64,000 nt of DNA. It comes from Streptomyces himalayensis subsp. himalayensis. Lineage in GTDB: Bacteria > Actinomycetota > Actinomycetes > Streptomycetales > Streptomycetaceae. The stretch is from assembly GCF_013778455.1 (NCBI RefSeq), contig NZ_JACEHE010000010.1, positions 124,001 through 188,000 on the forward strand. Direction: 5' to 3'. How positions within the stretch are numbered: the stretch's first letter is position 1; every line of letters begins with the position of its first letter. Positions 48,584 to 56,979 of the stretch are shown one piece after another. Below the pieces are notes generated by a model that saw only the letters and a program-made list of their open reading frames with translations, made no database searches and was not told the DNA's origin. Position numbers and translations under genes: made by a program.

Positions 48584-48730
48584 ATGCCCGGCCATGAGCC
48601 AGCCGTTCTGAGCGAGCGCGCGGTCCTCGGCGGATTCGTGAAGGAGTTCGAGAACTGGATGGCGGGGATCCTTACGTGGCATCGGGAGTGCGGTCGCTAC
48701 CGGGAGGAGTCTCTCTCCCACGGAGGCGCG
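48584..48730 (+). pseudogene. Possible terpene cyclase C-terminal remnant
   Basis: Translation gives AVLGGFVKEFENWMAGILTWHRECGRYREESLSH, here split: FVKEFENWMAGILTWH and RECGRYREESLSH. This matches the pattern at the end of bacterial class I terpene synthases, where a Trp-rich helix is followed by an RY pair. Nothing upstream in any frame carries the DDxxD or NSE metal motifs, so only about 40 codons remain and downstream sequence is unrelated. Most likely a decayed gene. A chance match is possible. Confidence 0.42.
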
Positions 48731-48862
48731 GCGGGCCGCCCGACCGTGCCGGCGCCACGACCGCCTCGGCTCCCCTTCACCTGGACGGGTGGCGGGGCCG
48801 GGGCTTCGGTGTCCGCACTGCTGTGACGGGCCCACCTGCCGGCAGCGGTCCCGGAGGTCACG

Positions 48863-50221
48863 TCACGGTCGGACGGCCTCGTCGCTGCCGCTTTCCTCGG
48901 GTGCGACGGAATCGGCCGGGGCCTGAGCCGAGACAGGCGCCCGCACCGATGCGGATTCCGACGCGGATGCCTGAGCCGAAACGGCCACCGACACCGATTC
49001 AGATTCCGACGCGGGCGTGGGCATGGCCGTCGGCCGGTCGGCCTGCCCCCGCCGCTCGGTCCTGCGCCGCCAGGCCTCCAGTGCCATGGCCACCGGCTCC
49101 GTGAACCGTGCGGTGAGCGGCCCCAGTACGACGAGGATCAGTACGTACGCGGTGGCCATCGGGCCGAGTGAGGGCTCGATTCCGGCGCCGACGGCCAGGC
49201 CCGCGATGACGATGGAGAACTCGCCGCGCGCCACCAGCGCACCGCCCGCCCGCCAGCGGCCCTTCACGGAGATCCCGGCCCGCCCGGCCGCCCAGTATCC
49301 CGTGGCGATCTTCGTCAGCGCCGTGACGATGGCCAGCGCGAGGGCAGGCAGCAGGACCGGGGGGATGCTCGCGGGATCGGTGTGCAGCCCGAAGAAGACG
49401 AAGAACACCGCGGCGAACAGATCCCGCAGCGGGCTGAGCAGCGCATGCGCGCCGTCGGCGACCTCGCCCGACAGCGCGATGCCCACGAGGAACGCGCCCA
49501 CCGCCGCGGACACCTGGAGCTGCTGCGCGATGCCCGCGACCAGCAGGGTCAGTCCCAGTACGACCAGGAGCAGCTTCTCGGGGTCGTCACTGGAGACGAA
49601 CCGCGAGATGTGCCGGCCGTAGCGCACAGCGATCATCAGCACGAGCCCGGCAACGCCCAGGGCGATGGCGAGCGTGGCGCCGCCCGCGGCCCAGCCCGCA
49701 CCGGCCAGCAGGGCGGTGATGATCGGCAGATACACGGCCATGGCCAGGTCTTCGAGGACCAGGATGCTCAGGATGACGGGCGTCTCGCGGTTGCCGAGCC
49801 GGCCGAGGTCGCCGAGGACCTTGGCGATGACACCCGACGACGAGATCCAGGTGACGCCCGCCAGGACGACGGCGGCCACCGGGCCCCAGCCGAGCAGCAG
49901 GGCGACCGCGGCGCCGGGCAGGGCGTTGAGTGCGCAGTCGACGAGTCCCGCCGGGTACTGGGTCTTGAGATTGCTGACCAGATCGCTCGCCGTGTACTCC
50001 AGGCCCAGCATCAGCAGCAGCAGGATGACGCCGATCTCGGCGCCGATGGCCACGAACTCCTCGCTCGCGCCGAGGGGCAGCAGCCCGCCCTCACCGAACG
50101 CCAGCCCGGCCAGCAGATAGAGCGGAATCGGAGAGAACCGGAAACGTGCGGCGAACCGCCCGAGCAGCCCCAGGCCGAGGATGATCGCGCCGAACTCGAT
50201 GAGGAACACAGCGGAGTGCAC
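48863..50221 (-). CDS. Cation:proton antiporter (CPA2/KefB-like, KhtU type)
   Basis: A 452-aa membrane transporter with 11-13 hydrophobic helices over residues about 1-385 (AVFLIEFGAIILGLGLLG; GVILLLLMLGLEYTASDL; SILVLEDLAMAVYLPI, with the Glu-Asp pair of the ion path; VSAAVGAFLVGIALSGEVA). There is no C-terminal NAD-binding domain; instead a charged tail has Ser/Ala/Glu repeats (SESESVSVAVSAQAS). It probably exports K+ (or other cation) in exchange for H+. GTG at 50221 has GGGAG upstream and lies 4 nt after the stop of the regulatory subunit gene, so both are co-translated. Confidence 0.9.
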   Translation of the reverse strand: MHSAVFLIEFGAIILGLGLLGRFAARFRFSPIPLYLLAGLAFGEGGLLPLGASEEFVAIGAEIGVILLLLMLGLEYTASDLVSNLKTQYPAGLVDCALNALPGAAVALLLGWGPVAAVVLAGVTWISSSGVIAKVLGDLGRLGNRETPVILSILVLEDLAMAVYLPIITALLAGAGWAAGGATLAIALGVAGLVLMIAVRYGRHISRFVSSDDPEKLLLVVLGLTLLVAGIAQQLQVSAAVGAFLVGIALSGEVADGAHALLSPLRDLFAAVFFVFFGLHTDPASIPPVLLPALALAIVTALTKIATGYWAAGRAGISVKGRWRAGGALVARGEFSIVIAGLAVGAGIEPSLGPMATAYVLILVVLGPLTARFTEPVAMALEAWRRRTERRGQADRPTAMPTPASESESVSVAVSAQASASESASVRAPVSAQAPADSVAPEESGSDEAVRP

Positions 50222-50225
50222 GCAA

Positions 50226-50711
50226 TCACTCCCGTCCCAGGATGTCCGCTGCCGCCTCGACGCCCTCGCGGGTACCGATGACGATCAGCGTGTCGCCACC
50301 GGCCAGCCGGAAGTCCGGCGCGGGCGAGGGGATGGCCTCCGCTCGCCGCAGCACCGCCACGATCGAGGCGCCCGTCTCGGTACGCATCCGCGTCTCGCCC
50401 AGCAGCCGCCCGTTCCAGTACGAGGTGGGGGACAGCTCGATGCGTTCGGCTACCAGCCCCAGATCAGTGGTGTGGAGGAGGTTCGGGCTGTGGTGCGCCG
50501 GCATCAGCGCGTCGATCAGGGAATCCGATTCTCCGGCGGTCAGCCGGAGCGAGAGCGCGCATGCGTCCGGGTCGTCCGACCGGTATGCGCTGAGGGTGCG
50601 GGCACCGTCGCGGTGCGCGATCACTGAAAGGCGGTTCTGTTCTCGGGTGGTGAGGTCGTAGCGGACGCCGATGCCGGGCAGCGGTGTCTGACGAAGGCGC
50701 GGTGCGGGCAC
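50226..50711 (-). CDS. Antiporter regulatory subunit with TrkA-C domain (KhtT type)
   Basis: A 161-aa cytoplasmic protein. The N-terminal half (GIGVRYDLTTREQNRLSVI) resembles KhtT. The C-terminal half is a TrkA-C (RCK-C) domain (about 85-158; LSPTSYWNGRLLGETRM, DFRLAGGDTLIVIGT) that usually binds a small ligand and gates the transporter. GTG at 50711 has GGGGAG 6 nt upstream. It is followed 4 nt later by the antiporter gene, as in khtTU operons. The function is inferred from that pairing. Confidence 0.88.
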   Translation of the reverse strand: MPAPRLRQTPLPGIGVRYDLTTREQNRLSVIAHRDGARTLSAYRSDDPDACALSLRLTAGESDSLIDALMPAHHSPNLLHTTDLGLVAERIELSPTSYWNGRLLGETRMRTETGASIVAVLRRAEAIPSPAPDFRLAGGDTLIVIGTREGVEAAADILGRE

Positions 50712-50991
50712 GGTGTTCTCCCCTGTGTGGCTGTCTGCAGGGCCGCTTTACCAAGTCTTTGTAGTTGACATCCTTTTTACTTGATCGCGGTTCGCCAGGG
50801 ATTGGCGGGGTCCGGTCAGGTCGTGTGGGCCTCGGCACCGTGAGCGCCGCCGTCATCGGCATGACCAAACTGGCCGAGTCGAGGCCGTCGACGCACCCAA
50901 GGCGCCGGCGCGCTCCTCGTCGGGGTACACAGTGAGCGGGTGAGCGGAAAACCATTGGTCCCGCATCGGGGGCGGGCACCACGATGGGCCC
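50712..50991. other. Divergent promoter region of the antiporter and LysE genes
   Basis: 280 bp without a gene. At about 50750-50782 is an AT-rich stretch with CAAGT and ACTTG as inverted repeats (CAAGTCTTTGTAGTTGACAT, then CCTTTTTACTTG), which looks like a regulator site near the antiporter promoter. It includes TTGACA on the plus strand, but no -10 at a proper distance is clear. Confidence 0.45.
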
Positions 50992-51618
50992 ATGCTGAGC
51001 ACCCTTCTCGCCTTCCTCGGCGCCTGTACGCTGATCGCCGCCTCGCCGGGCCCGAGCACCGTGCTGATCATCAAGCAGTCGCTGGAAAGCAGGCGGTCGG
51101 GCTTCCTCACCGTCCTCGGCAACGAGACGGGCGTCTTCGTCTGGGGCCTCGTCGCGGCGTTCGGGCTGACCGCGTTGCTGACCGCGTCCCAGATCGCGTA
51201 CGACGTCATGCGGATCGTGGGCGCCGTGGTCCTCGTGGTCTTCGGCGTCCAGACGCTGTGGAACGCACGCCGCCACAGGGCGGCCGGGGCCGCGGACGGC
51301 GGATGGCAGGGCACCCGGAAGTCCGGCTGGGCCTCGTACCGGGACGGGCTGCTGCTCAACCTCGCCAACCCCAAGTGCGCGATCTTCGCGATGTCCTTCC
51401 TGCCGCAGTTCGTGCCGGCGGGTGCCCCTCATCTGCCCACGATGGTCGGCCTCGCGGCGCTGTGGGCGGTCTACGAAGTCGGTTGGTACGGCGCGTACGT
51501 GTGGTTCGTGGGCCGGATGAAGCAGGTCCTGTCACGTACGGGGGTCCGGCGTCGGCTTGAACAGGTATCCGGAGGAGTACTCGTGCTCCTCGGGGTGCGG
51601 CTCGGCCTGGAGAGCTGA
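50992..51618 (+). CDS. LysE/RhtB family amino-acid exporter
   Basis: A 208-aa membrane protein with about six helices and the LysE-type signature near the N-terminus (LIAASPGPSTVLIIKQSLE). Later helices include VFVWGLVAAFGLTALLTASQIAY, split by the usual loop, and YRDGLLLNLANPKCAIFAMS. It probably exports an amino acid such as leucine or homoserine; the substrate cannot be told from sequence. Start ATG 50992 has a weak ribosome-binding site. It lies alone, before a region of tandem repeats. Confidence 0.9.
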   Translation: MLSTLLAFLGACTLIAASPGPSTVLIIKQSLESRRSGFLTVLGNETGVFVWGLVAAFGLTALLTASQIAYDVMRIVGAVVLVVFGVQTLWNARRHRAAGAADGGWQGTRKSGWASYRDGLLLNLANPKCAIFAMSFLPQFVPAGAPHLPTMVGLAALWAVYEVGWYGAYVWFVGRMKQVLSRTGVRRRLEQVSGGVLVLLGVRLGLES

Positions 51619-51725
51619 CGCACATGAACCGGTCGGTGGCTGAGCCGGCCGCTCCCGGGCCGCTACCGGCCCCCGGAGGGCCTGCATGCCCGCTCGCGCG
51701 GACGGGGACTGGCGGGCAGGATGCT

Positions 51726-51880
51726 GCCCGTAGACCCGTAGACCCGTAGACCCGTAGACCCGTAGACCGGTGGACGCGTTGACCCGTAGACCCGCACATC
51801 CGGAAGCCCGTAGACCCGTAGACCTGCACATCCGGAAGCCCATAGACCCGTACAGCCATGGAGCCATGGAGCCCTGGAGG
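51726..51880. repeat. 8-bp minisatellite (CCCGTAGA) upstream of the M24 peptidase gene
   Basis: Starts with five perfect CCCGTAGA units, then variants (CCGGTGGA, CGCGTTGA) and a second-order repeat with two copies of CACATCCGGAAGCCCRTAGA. It ends just before the ribosome-binding site of the M24 gene at 51886, with a duplicated GCCATGGA. It fills most of the gap after the LysE gene. Confidence 0.9.
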
Positions 51881-51885
51881 CCCTG

Positions 51886-53010
51886 ATGTCCGGCACGCCC
51901 CCGCCCTTCACCGCCGACGACTACAAGGCCCGCATGGACCGCGCCGCGCAGGCGGCGGCTGATGCGGGACTGGCCGGCGTCCTCGTCGCGCCCGGCCCTG
52001 ATCTCGTGTGGCTCACCGGCTACCGGCCGCCCGCGACGACCGAGCGGCTCACCATGCTGGTGCTCGCCGCCGGGCAGGACCCGGTTCTCGTCGTGCCGAC
52101 TCTCGAGGCGCCGGACGCGGCCGAGGCGGCGGGCGCACCGGCGCTGACCCTGCACGACTGGACCGACGGCAAGGACCCCTACGCGGCGACCGCGCCCTTC
52201 CTCGACGCCTCCGGCCGGTTCGGCATCAGCGACAACGCCTGGGCGATGCATCTGCTGGCGCTTCAGAAGGAGTTGCCGGGCACGTCGTATGTCTCCCTCA
52301 CCGACGCCCTGCCGATGCTGCGGGCCGTGAAGGACGCCGCCGAACTCGAACGTCTCACGGCGGCCGCGGCGGCCGCCGACATGACGTACGAAGAGATCAA
52401 GAGAGTCCAGTTCGAGGGCCGCAGGGAGGCGGACGTCGCCGCCGAGCTCGCACATCTGCTGCGGCAGTGCGGGCACGAGCAGGTCGACTTCACCGTCGTC
52501 GGCTCGGGGCCCAACGGTGCCAATCCGCACCACGAGGCGGGCGACCGCGTCATCGAGCGCGGCGACATGGTCGTCCTGGACTTCGGCGGCCTGATGCACG
52601 GCTACGGTTCGGACACCTCCCGTACCGTGCACGTCGGAGAGCCGAGCGCCGAGGAGCAGCGGGTCCACGACGTGGTCCGCGGAGCCCAGGAGGAGGCCGT
52701 GAAGGCCGTGCGGCCGGGTATCGCCTGCCAGGACGTCGACCGGGTCGCCCGCGCGTACATCACCGAGGCCGGGTACGGAGAGTTCTTCATCCACCGCACA
52801 GGCCACGGCATCGGCGTCACCACCCATGAACCGCCCTACATGATCGAGGGCGAACAGCAGACGCTGGTGCCGGGGATGTGCTTCTCCGTGGAGCCCGGCA
52901 TCTATCTGCCGGGTCGCTTCGGGGTGCGTATCGAGGACATCGTGACCGCCACGGAGGACGCCGGGCGACGGCTCAACAACACGGCACGGGAGATGGCGAT
53001 CGTGCACTAG
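51886..53010 (+). CDS. M24-family Xaa-Pro aminopeptidase (pita-bread fold)
   Basis: A 374-aa cytoplasmic metallopeptidase. An N-terminal creatinase-like domain (about 1-135; DLVWLTGYRPPATTERL) precedes the catalytic domain. Metal ligands appear as DFGGLMHGYGSDTSRT (two Asp), HRTGHGIG (His), FSVEPGIYLPG (Glu) and RIEDIV (Glu). Family members remove N-terminal residues ahead of proline. ATG at 51886 has GGAGG 5 nt upstream. A minisatellite ends just before its ribosome-binding site, so its leader may vary in length between strains. The APH-like gene follows 106 bp later. Confidence 0.93.
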   Translation: MSGTPPPFTADDYKARMDRAAQAAADAGLAGVLVAPGPDLVWLTGYRPPATTERLTMLVLAAGQDPVLVVPTLEAPDAAEAAGAPALTLHDWTDGKDPYAATAPFLDASGRFGISDNAWAMHLLALQKELPGTSYVSLTDALPMLRAVKDAAELERLTAAAAAADMTYEEIKRVQFEGRREADVAAELAHLLRQCGHEQVDFTVVGSGPNGANPHHEAGDRVIERGDMVVLDFGGLMHGYGSDTSRTVHVGEPSAEEQRVHDVVRGAQEEAVKAVRPGIACQDVDRVARAYITEAGYGEFFIHRTGHGIGVTTHEPPYMIEGEQQTLVPGMCFSVEPGIYLPGRFGVRIEDIVTATEDAGRRLNNTAREMAIVH

Positions 53011-53116
53011 GCACCGACTGCGGGCGAGGCGACCGTGCGCGACGATTACCGGTCGGACATCGTGGAAGTCGGGTAACCGGCGATCGTGGAGATCGTGGAC
53101 TGGAAGCGACGCGAGG

Positions 53117-54088
53117 ATGCACCGGCCACTGACAGCAGACACCGTTCGGGGACTCGTCCGCACCGCCCTCGGCGACGCGGCCGGAGTCGGCGACGGCCTC
53201 GACGTGCGCCCCGTCGATGAGGCCGGCGAGCAGCTGTGCTGGTGGATCGGCACGCGCCATGTGCTGCGGCTCGCCCCCGACCCTGCCGCCTCCGTCCGCC
53301 AGCGGCGTGAGATCCGGGTCCGCGACCTGGTACGCCCCCACGTCGGCGTCCCGGTACCGGCCAGCTCCGCGGCCGGTGAGTGGGCGAACGGGCTCGCCTT
53401 CACGCTGGACACCCGGCTGCCGGGGGCCTCCGCGGAGGGCCGGGCCGTCTCGCCGGCGGGCGAGGCGGATCTGGCGGGGCTTCTCTCCGGGCTTCGCTCG
53501 GTGCCCGTGCGCGCGGCCGCGGCGCTCGGCCTGCCGGTGACCACGCCGCGGTCGCTGGAGAAGGTGCGGGCGCAGGCCGCCCGGGCCGCCCAACGTGTCG
53601 ATGCGGACGGCGAGTTCGATCCCGGACGGCTCGACAGGCTGACGCCGCGTGCCATCGATCAGCTCGCGCCGTTGCCCGGCACCGGCGTCGTCGTCCACCA
53701 CGACCTCACGGGCGAGCACCTGAAGGTGACCGCGGACGGACGGGTGTGCGGCGTCCTCGACTGGGCCGACGCGGTGATCGGCGACCCGGCCGAGGACATC
53801 GCGGGCCTGGCCGTCGCCGTGGGCGCCCCTGCCGCGGTCCGGGCGGCGACACTGGCCGGATACGAGGCCCGGCTGTGCCTACGCGGTCTGTGGCTGGCCC
53901 GCTGCGACACCGTCATCCGCCTCGCCGGCCGACTCCAGGGCCAGGACGAGGGCCCGCGGCCACTGCGGCCGCTGTTGCGCGCACAGTTGCGGCGCACCTG
54001 GGAGGCGATCCTCCTCGAACGCCTCACGGATGTGCCGGAACAGGGTCCTGACCCGGGTCAGAGGCGCGCACCGGACCAAGGTCCCTGA
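53117..54088 (+). CDS. Aminoglycoside phosphotransferase (APH) family protein
   Basis: A 323-aa kinase-fold protein. The catalytic loop is VVHHDLTGEHLKV, with the aspartate in HHDL and His in place of the usual Asn. The metal aspartate is in GVLDWADAVIGDPAEDI. The N-terminal nucleotide lobe is short (LCWWIGTRHVLRLAPDPAA). The C-terminus has a Gln/Pro/Arg-rich tail. It may phosphorylate an aminoglycoside, a sugar or another small molecule; resistance is not shown by sequence. Start ATG 53117 has GAGGA 6 nt upstream. It is 106 bp downstream of the M24 gene and convergent with treZ. Confidence 0.85.
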   Translation: MHRPLTADTVRGLVRTALGDAAGVGDGLDVRPVDEAGEQLCWWIGTRHVLRLAPDPAASVRQRREIRVRDLVRPHVGVPVPASSAAGEWANGLAFTLDTRLPGASAEGRAVSPAGEADLAGLLSGLRSVPVRAAAALGLPVTTPRSLEKVRAQAARAAQRVDADGEFDPGRLDRLTPRAIDQLAPLPGTGVVVHHDLTGEHLKVTADGRVCGVLDWADAVIGDPAEDIAGLAVAVGAPAAVRAATLAGYEARLCLRGLWLARCDTVIRLAGRLQGQDEGPRPLRPLLRAQLRRTWEAILLERLTDVPEQGPDPGQRRAPDQGP

Positions 54089-54338
54089 CCCGGAGTCGGT
54101 TTTCCGCCGTGTCCCCGGCCCCACCACCCCCGGCCGAAGGCTGGGGCCCAGCGTTGGGCCGGGGGCCCTGCGCGTAGCGGGTGGGAACGGTCTGCGCGGC
54201 CCCTCGCGGCCCCGCCGGAGAGCGGCCCGTGCCGTGGACGCCCCCAGTTGCGCGGACGGCGGCCTCCGACAGCCGTCTCAGTCCAGTGGCACGCGGTCCC
54301 GGAAGCGCTCCGCAGAGGCCGGGCCCGGAGGCCCGACG

Positions 54339-56087
54339 TCATCCCTGCACCAGCACCGCGCACGACTCGCCCGGAACCACGAGCGTGCCCTCCGCGTCCG
54401 GTGCGCCGACCGGTTCCCATGCGGCCAGCACGCGTGCGTGGCTCGCGCTCAGCGGTACGGCGGCAGGCTCCTTGGAGAGGTTCACGGCGACCCGGATGTC
54501 GCCGCGGCGGAAGGCGAACCAGCGTGCCTGCTCGTCGTAGGAGACGCGCACCGCGGCCAGGTCCGGATCGGAGAGGTCGGGCAGCCCGTGCCGCAGCGCG
54601 ATCAGTTCGCGGTACCAGGCGAGCACGCGCGCGTGCGGCTCCCGCTGCGGCTCCGACCAGTCGAGGCACGAGCGGTCCCGCGTCGCCGGGTCCTGGGGAT
54701 CCGGGATGTCCTCCTCCGCCCAGCCGTGGGCCGCGAATTCCCGCCGCCGGCCCCGGCGGACCGCCTCCGCCAGGGCGGGATCGGTGTGGTCGGTGAAGAA
54801 CTGCCAGGGCGTGCCCGCGGCCCACTCCTCGCCCATGAACAGCATCGGCGTGAACGGCCCGGTCAGGGTGAGCGCGGCCGCGCAGGCGAGCAGGCCGGGG
54901 GAGAGGGAGGCGGCGAGCCGGTCGCCCTGGGCGCGGTTGCCGACCTGGTCGTGGGTCTGGGAGTAGCCGAGGAGGCGGTGCGCGGAGATGCGCGTCAGGT
55001 CGAGCGGACGGCCGTGGTGGCGGCCGCGGAAGCTCGAGTACGTACCGTTGTGGAAGTACCCGCCCGTCAGCGTCTTGGCGAGCGCGGCGAGCGGTGCCTT
55101 GGCGAAGTCCGCGTAGTAGCCCTGCGATTCGCCGGTGAGCGCGGTGTGCAGCGCGTGGTGGAAGTCGTCGTTCCACTGAGCGTGCAGCCCCAGGCCGCCC
55201 TCCGAGCGCGGTGTGATCAGGCGCGGATCGCAGAGGTCCGACTCCGCGACCAGGAACAGCGGCCGCCCGACCTCGTCCGCGAGTCCGTCCACCGCGGTGG
55301 ACAGCTCCTCCAGGAAGTGGATCGCACGCTTGTCGTGCAGCTCATGGACCGCGTCGAGCCGCAGCCCGTCGATCCGGTAGTCGCGCAGCCAGGCCAGCGC
55401 ACTGCCGGTGAGATACGCGCGTACCTCGTCCGATCCGGGGCCGTCGAGGTTGACGGCGACGCCCCAGGGGGTGTGGTAGGCGTCCGTGAAGTAGGGCCCG
55501 AACTGGGGGAGATGGTTGCCGGAAGGGCCGAGGTGGTTGTGCACGACGTCGAGGACGACACCCAGACCGAGTTCATGCGCTCTGTCGACAAAGCGCTTCA
55601 GCGCCTCCGGGCCGCCGTAGGGCTCGTGTACGGCCCACAGCGAGACGCCCTCGTACCCCCAGCCGTGCCGCCCCGGGAACGGGCACAGCGGCATCAGCTC
55701 CACATGCGTGATGCCCAGTTCCGCCAGATGACCGAGGCGGTCGGCCGCCGCGTCGAGCGTGCCCTCGCGCGTGTACGTCCCTACGTGCAGCTCGTACAGC
55801 ACCGCGTCCGGCAGGCCGCGCCCGGTCCACTCCGTGCGCCATGCGTACCGGCCGTGGTCCACGACGGCGCTCAGCCCGTCCGGACCGTCCGGCTGGCGCC
55901 GCGAGCGCGGATCGGGCAGCACCGGGCCGTGGTCGAGCGAGTAGCCGTAGCGCGCGCCGTCCTCCGCCTCCGTGTCGCTGGTCCACCACCCCGTGCGCTC
56001 CGGATCGCGTTCCATCGCGCGCGTGGCGCCCTCCAGGTGGAGCGTCACCCGGTCGGCCTGCGGTGCCCACACCTCGAACTGCTGCAC
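54339..56087 (-). CDS. treZ: Malto-oligosyltrehalose trehalohydrolase
   Basis: TreZ cleaves trehalose from maltooligosyltrehalose made by TreY. The 582-aa protein has an N-terminal CBM48-like domain (FEVWAPQADRVTLHLEGATR), the GH13 barrel with DVVHNHLGPSGNH, nucleophile Asp in IDGLRLDAVHEL, acid Glu in FLVAESDLCDPRL, and YSQTHDQVGNRAQGDR, and a C-terminal beta domain ending FRRGDIRVAVNLS. GTG at 56087 is chosen because GAGGGG lies about 9 nt upstream and the start then falls at the first domain strand; upstream codons overlap the divergent FHA gene promoter. It is separated from treY by an M14 peptidase gene on the same strand. Confidence 0.95.
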   Translation of the reverse strand: MQQFEVWAPQADRVTLHLEGATRAMERDPERTGWWTSDTEAEDGARYGYSLDHGPVLPDPRSRRQPDGPDGLSAVVDHGRYAWRTEWTGRGLPDAVLYELHVGTYTREGTLDAAADRLGHLAELGITHVELMPLCPFPGRHGWGYEGVSLWAVHEPYGGPEALKRFVDRAHELGLGVVLDVVHNHLGPSGNHLPQFGPYFTDAYHTPWGVAVNLDGPGSDEVRAYLTGSALAWLRDYRIDGLRLDAVHELHDKRAIHFLEELSTAVDGLADEVGRPLFLVAESDLCDPRLITPRSEGGLGLHAQWNDDFHHALHTALTGESQGYYADFAKAPLAALAKTLTGGYFHNGTYSSFRGRHHGRPLDLTRISAHRLLGYSQTHDQVGNRAQGDRLAASLSPGLLACAAALTLTGPFTPMLFMGEEWAAGTPWQFFTDHTDPALAEAVRRGRRREFAAHGWAEEDIPDPQDPATRDRSCLDWSEPQREPHARVLAWYRELIALRHGLPDLSDPDLAAVRVSYDEQARWFAFRRGDIRVAVNLSKEPAAVPLSASHARVLAAWEPVGAPDAEGTLVVPGESCAVLVQG

Positions 56088-56259
56088 GGACGGTATCCCC
56101 TCGTCTCCCGGCTGTGGCATCGGTGTCCATGGTGCTGCACAAGGGATCGATGCGCTCCTGAAATCGCCGTATGCCGCGCAGAGTCCTCTTTCACCGGACA
56201 TGCCGGTCCCGTGCCTGGTCAGTGTGGCGGCCCCGAGGCCGGGGAAGTCCGGCGTTTCC

Positions 56260-56289
56260 TGGACACCCCGGCCGGTGCTGCCCGACAAT
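56260..56289 (+). promoter_or_regulatory. Leaderless promoter of the DUF1707-FHA gene
   Basis: TGGACA (56260-56265), an 18-bp spacer and GACAAT (56284-56289) match a vegetative -35/-10 pair (TTGACA, TANNNT-like). The GTG start follows 7 nt after the -10, so translation probably begins at the first base of the mRNA. This is the best promoter match in the window. Confidence 0.55.
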
Positions 56290-56296
56290 CACCAGC

Positions 56297-56848
56297 GTGA
56301 CGTCGTCTTTCGAGTTCCACACCTACCCCGCGCGGCTCTCCGACGCCGAACGCGACAGGGCACTGAAGGTGCTCAGGAACGGCGTGGCCCTGGGGCGGCT
56401 GTCGCACGACACGTTCATACGGCGCATGGAACTCGTACTGGCCGCCCGCCGGCCCGACGAGCTCGCGGTGCTGACCGCCGATCTGCACACCGAAGGCCGT
56501 TGGTCCCGACGGCTGTTCGGCGCGGTCGGCGCCGTCTCGGGCTTCACCGTACGGCTGCGCAGGGCCTGGCAGTCCGAGCGGCTGCCGAAGCTGCTGCTGC
56601 CCGTGCCCGGGAGCCCCTACCCGCTCCGCATAGGCCGGGACCCGGCGAACGGGCTGCGCCTCAGCCACGAGACGGTGTCCCGGGTGCATGCCGAACTCAG
56701 CCGGCAGGGCGGCGTGTGGGTGCTCCGCGACCTGGGCTCGACCAACGGCACGTCGGTGAACGGTCGGCGCGTGATCGGCGCGGTCGTCGTCCAGGACGGC
56801 GACCAAGTCAGCTTCGGCCAGATGTCGTTCCGCTTGTCGGCGGACTGA
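56297..56848 (+). CDS. DUF1707 and FHA domain protein
   Basis: A 183-aa protein with an N-terminal DUF1707 (about 10-60; RLSDAERDRALKVLRNGVALGRLS then FIRRMELVLAARRPDELAVL) and a C-terminal FHA domain (about 105-180; YPLRIGRDPANGLRLSHETVSRVHAEL, LRDLGSTNGTSVNG), which binds phosphothreonine. Gly-Arg, Ser-x-x-His and Asn-Gly motifs of the FHA are present. DUF1707 proteins are often membrane-linked, but no helix is here. The GTG at 56297 is supported by a leaderless promoter. It is likely a partner of a Ser/Thr kinase such as that at 44192-45685, though no link is shown. Confidence 0.88.
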   Translation: MTSSFEFHTYPARLSDAERDRALKVLRNGVALGRLSHDTFIRRMELVLAARRPDELAVLTADLHTEGRWSRRLFGAVGAVSGFTVRLRRAWQSERLPKLLLPVPGSPYPLRIGRDPANGLRLSHETVSRVHAELSRQGGVWVLRDLGSTNGTSVNGRRVIGAVVVQDGDQVSFGQMSFRLSAD

Positions 56849-56979
56849 GACGCTCGGCCTCTTCGCCTGCGTATCCGCCGCTCGAGGCCCGCGCGAGCCC
56901 GGGAACAGGCGTCCACGCGCGTGTGCAGGCAATCGGCGAGACGTGCAGTCGCGTTGCAGGCAACCCGCCGATCGTGCAG

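Noticed and set aside
48527..48835. Minus-strand 102-codon gene in the gap after the MBL hydrolase
   Set aside because: No ribosome-binding site, no recognisable domain, and the opposite strand carries the better terpene-cyclase match.
53117..54088. Aminoglycoside resistance gene
   Set aside because: The APH fold is clear, but the catalytic loop has His for Asn and the family is broad; resistance cannot be claimed.
56297..56848. FHA gene start at 56171
   Set aside because: The upstream codons overlap the -35/-10 elements and lack homology; GTG at 56297 fits DUF1707 and the promoter.
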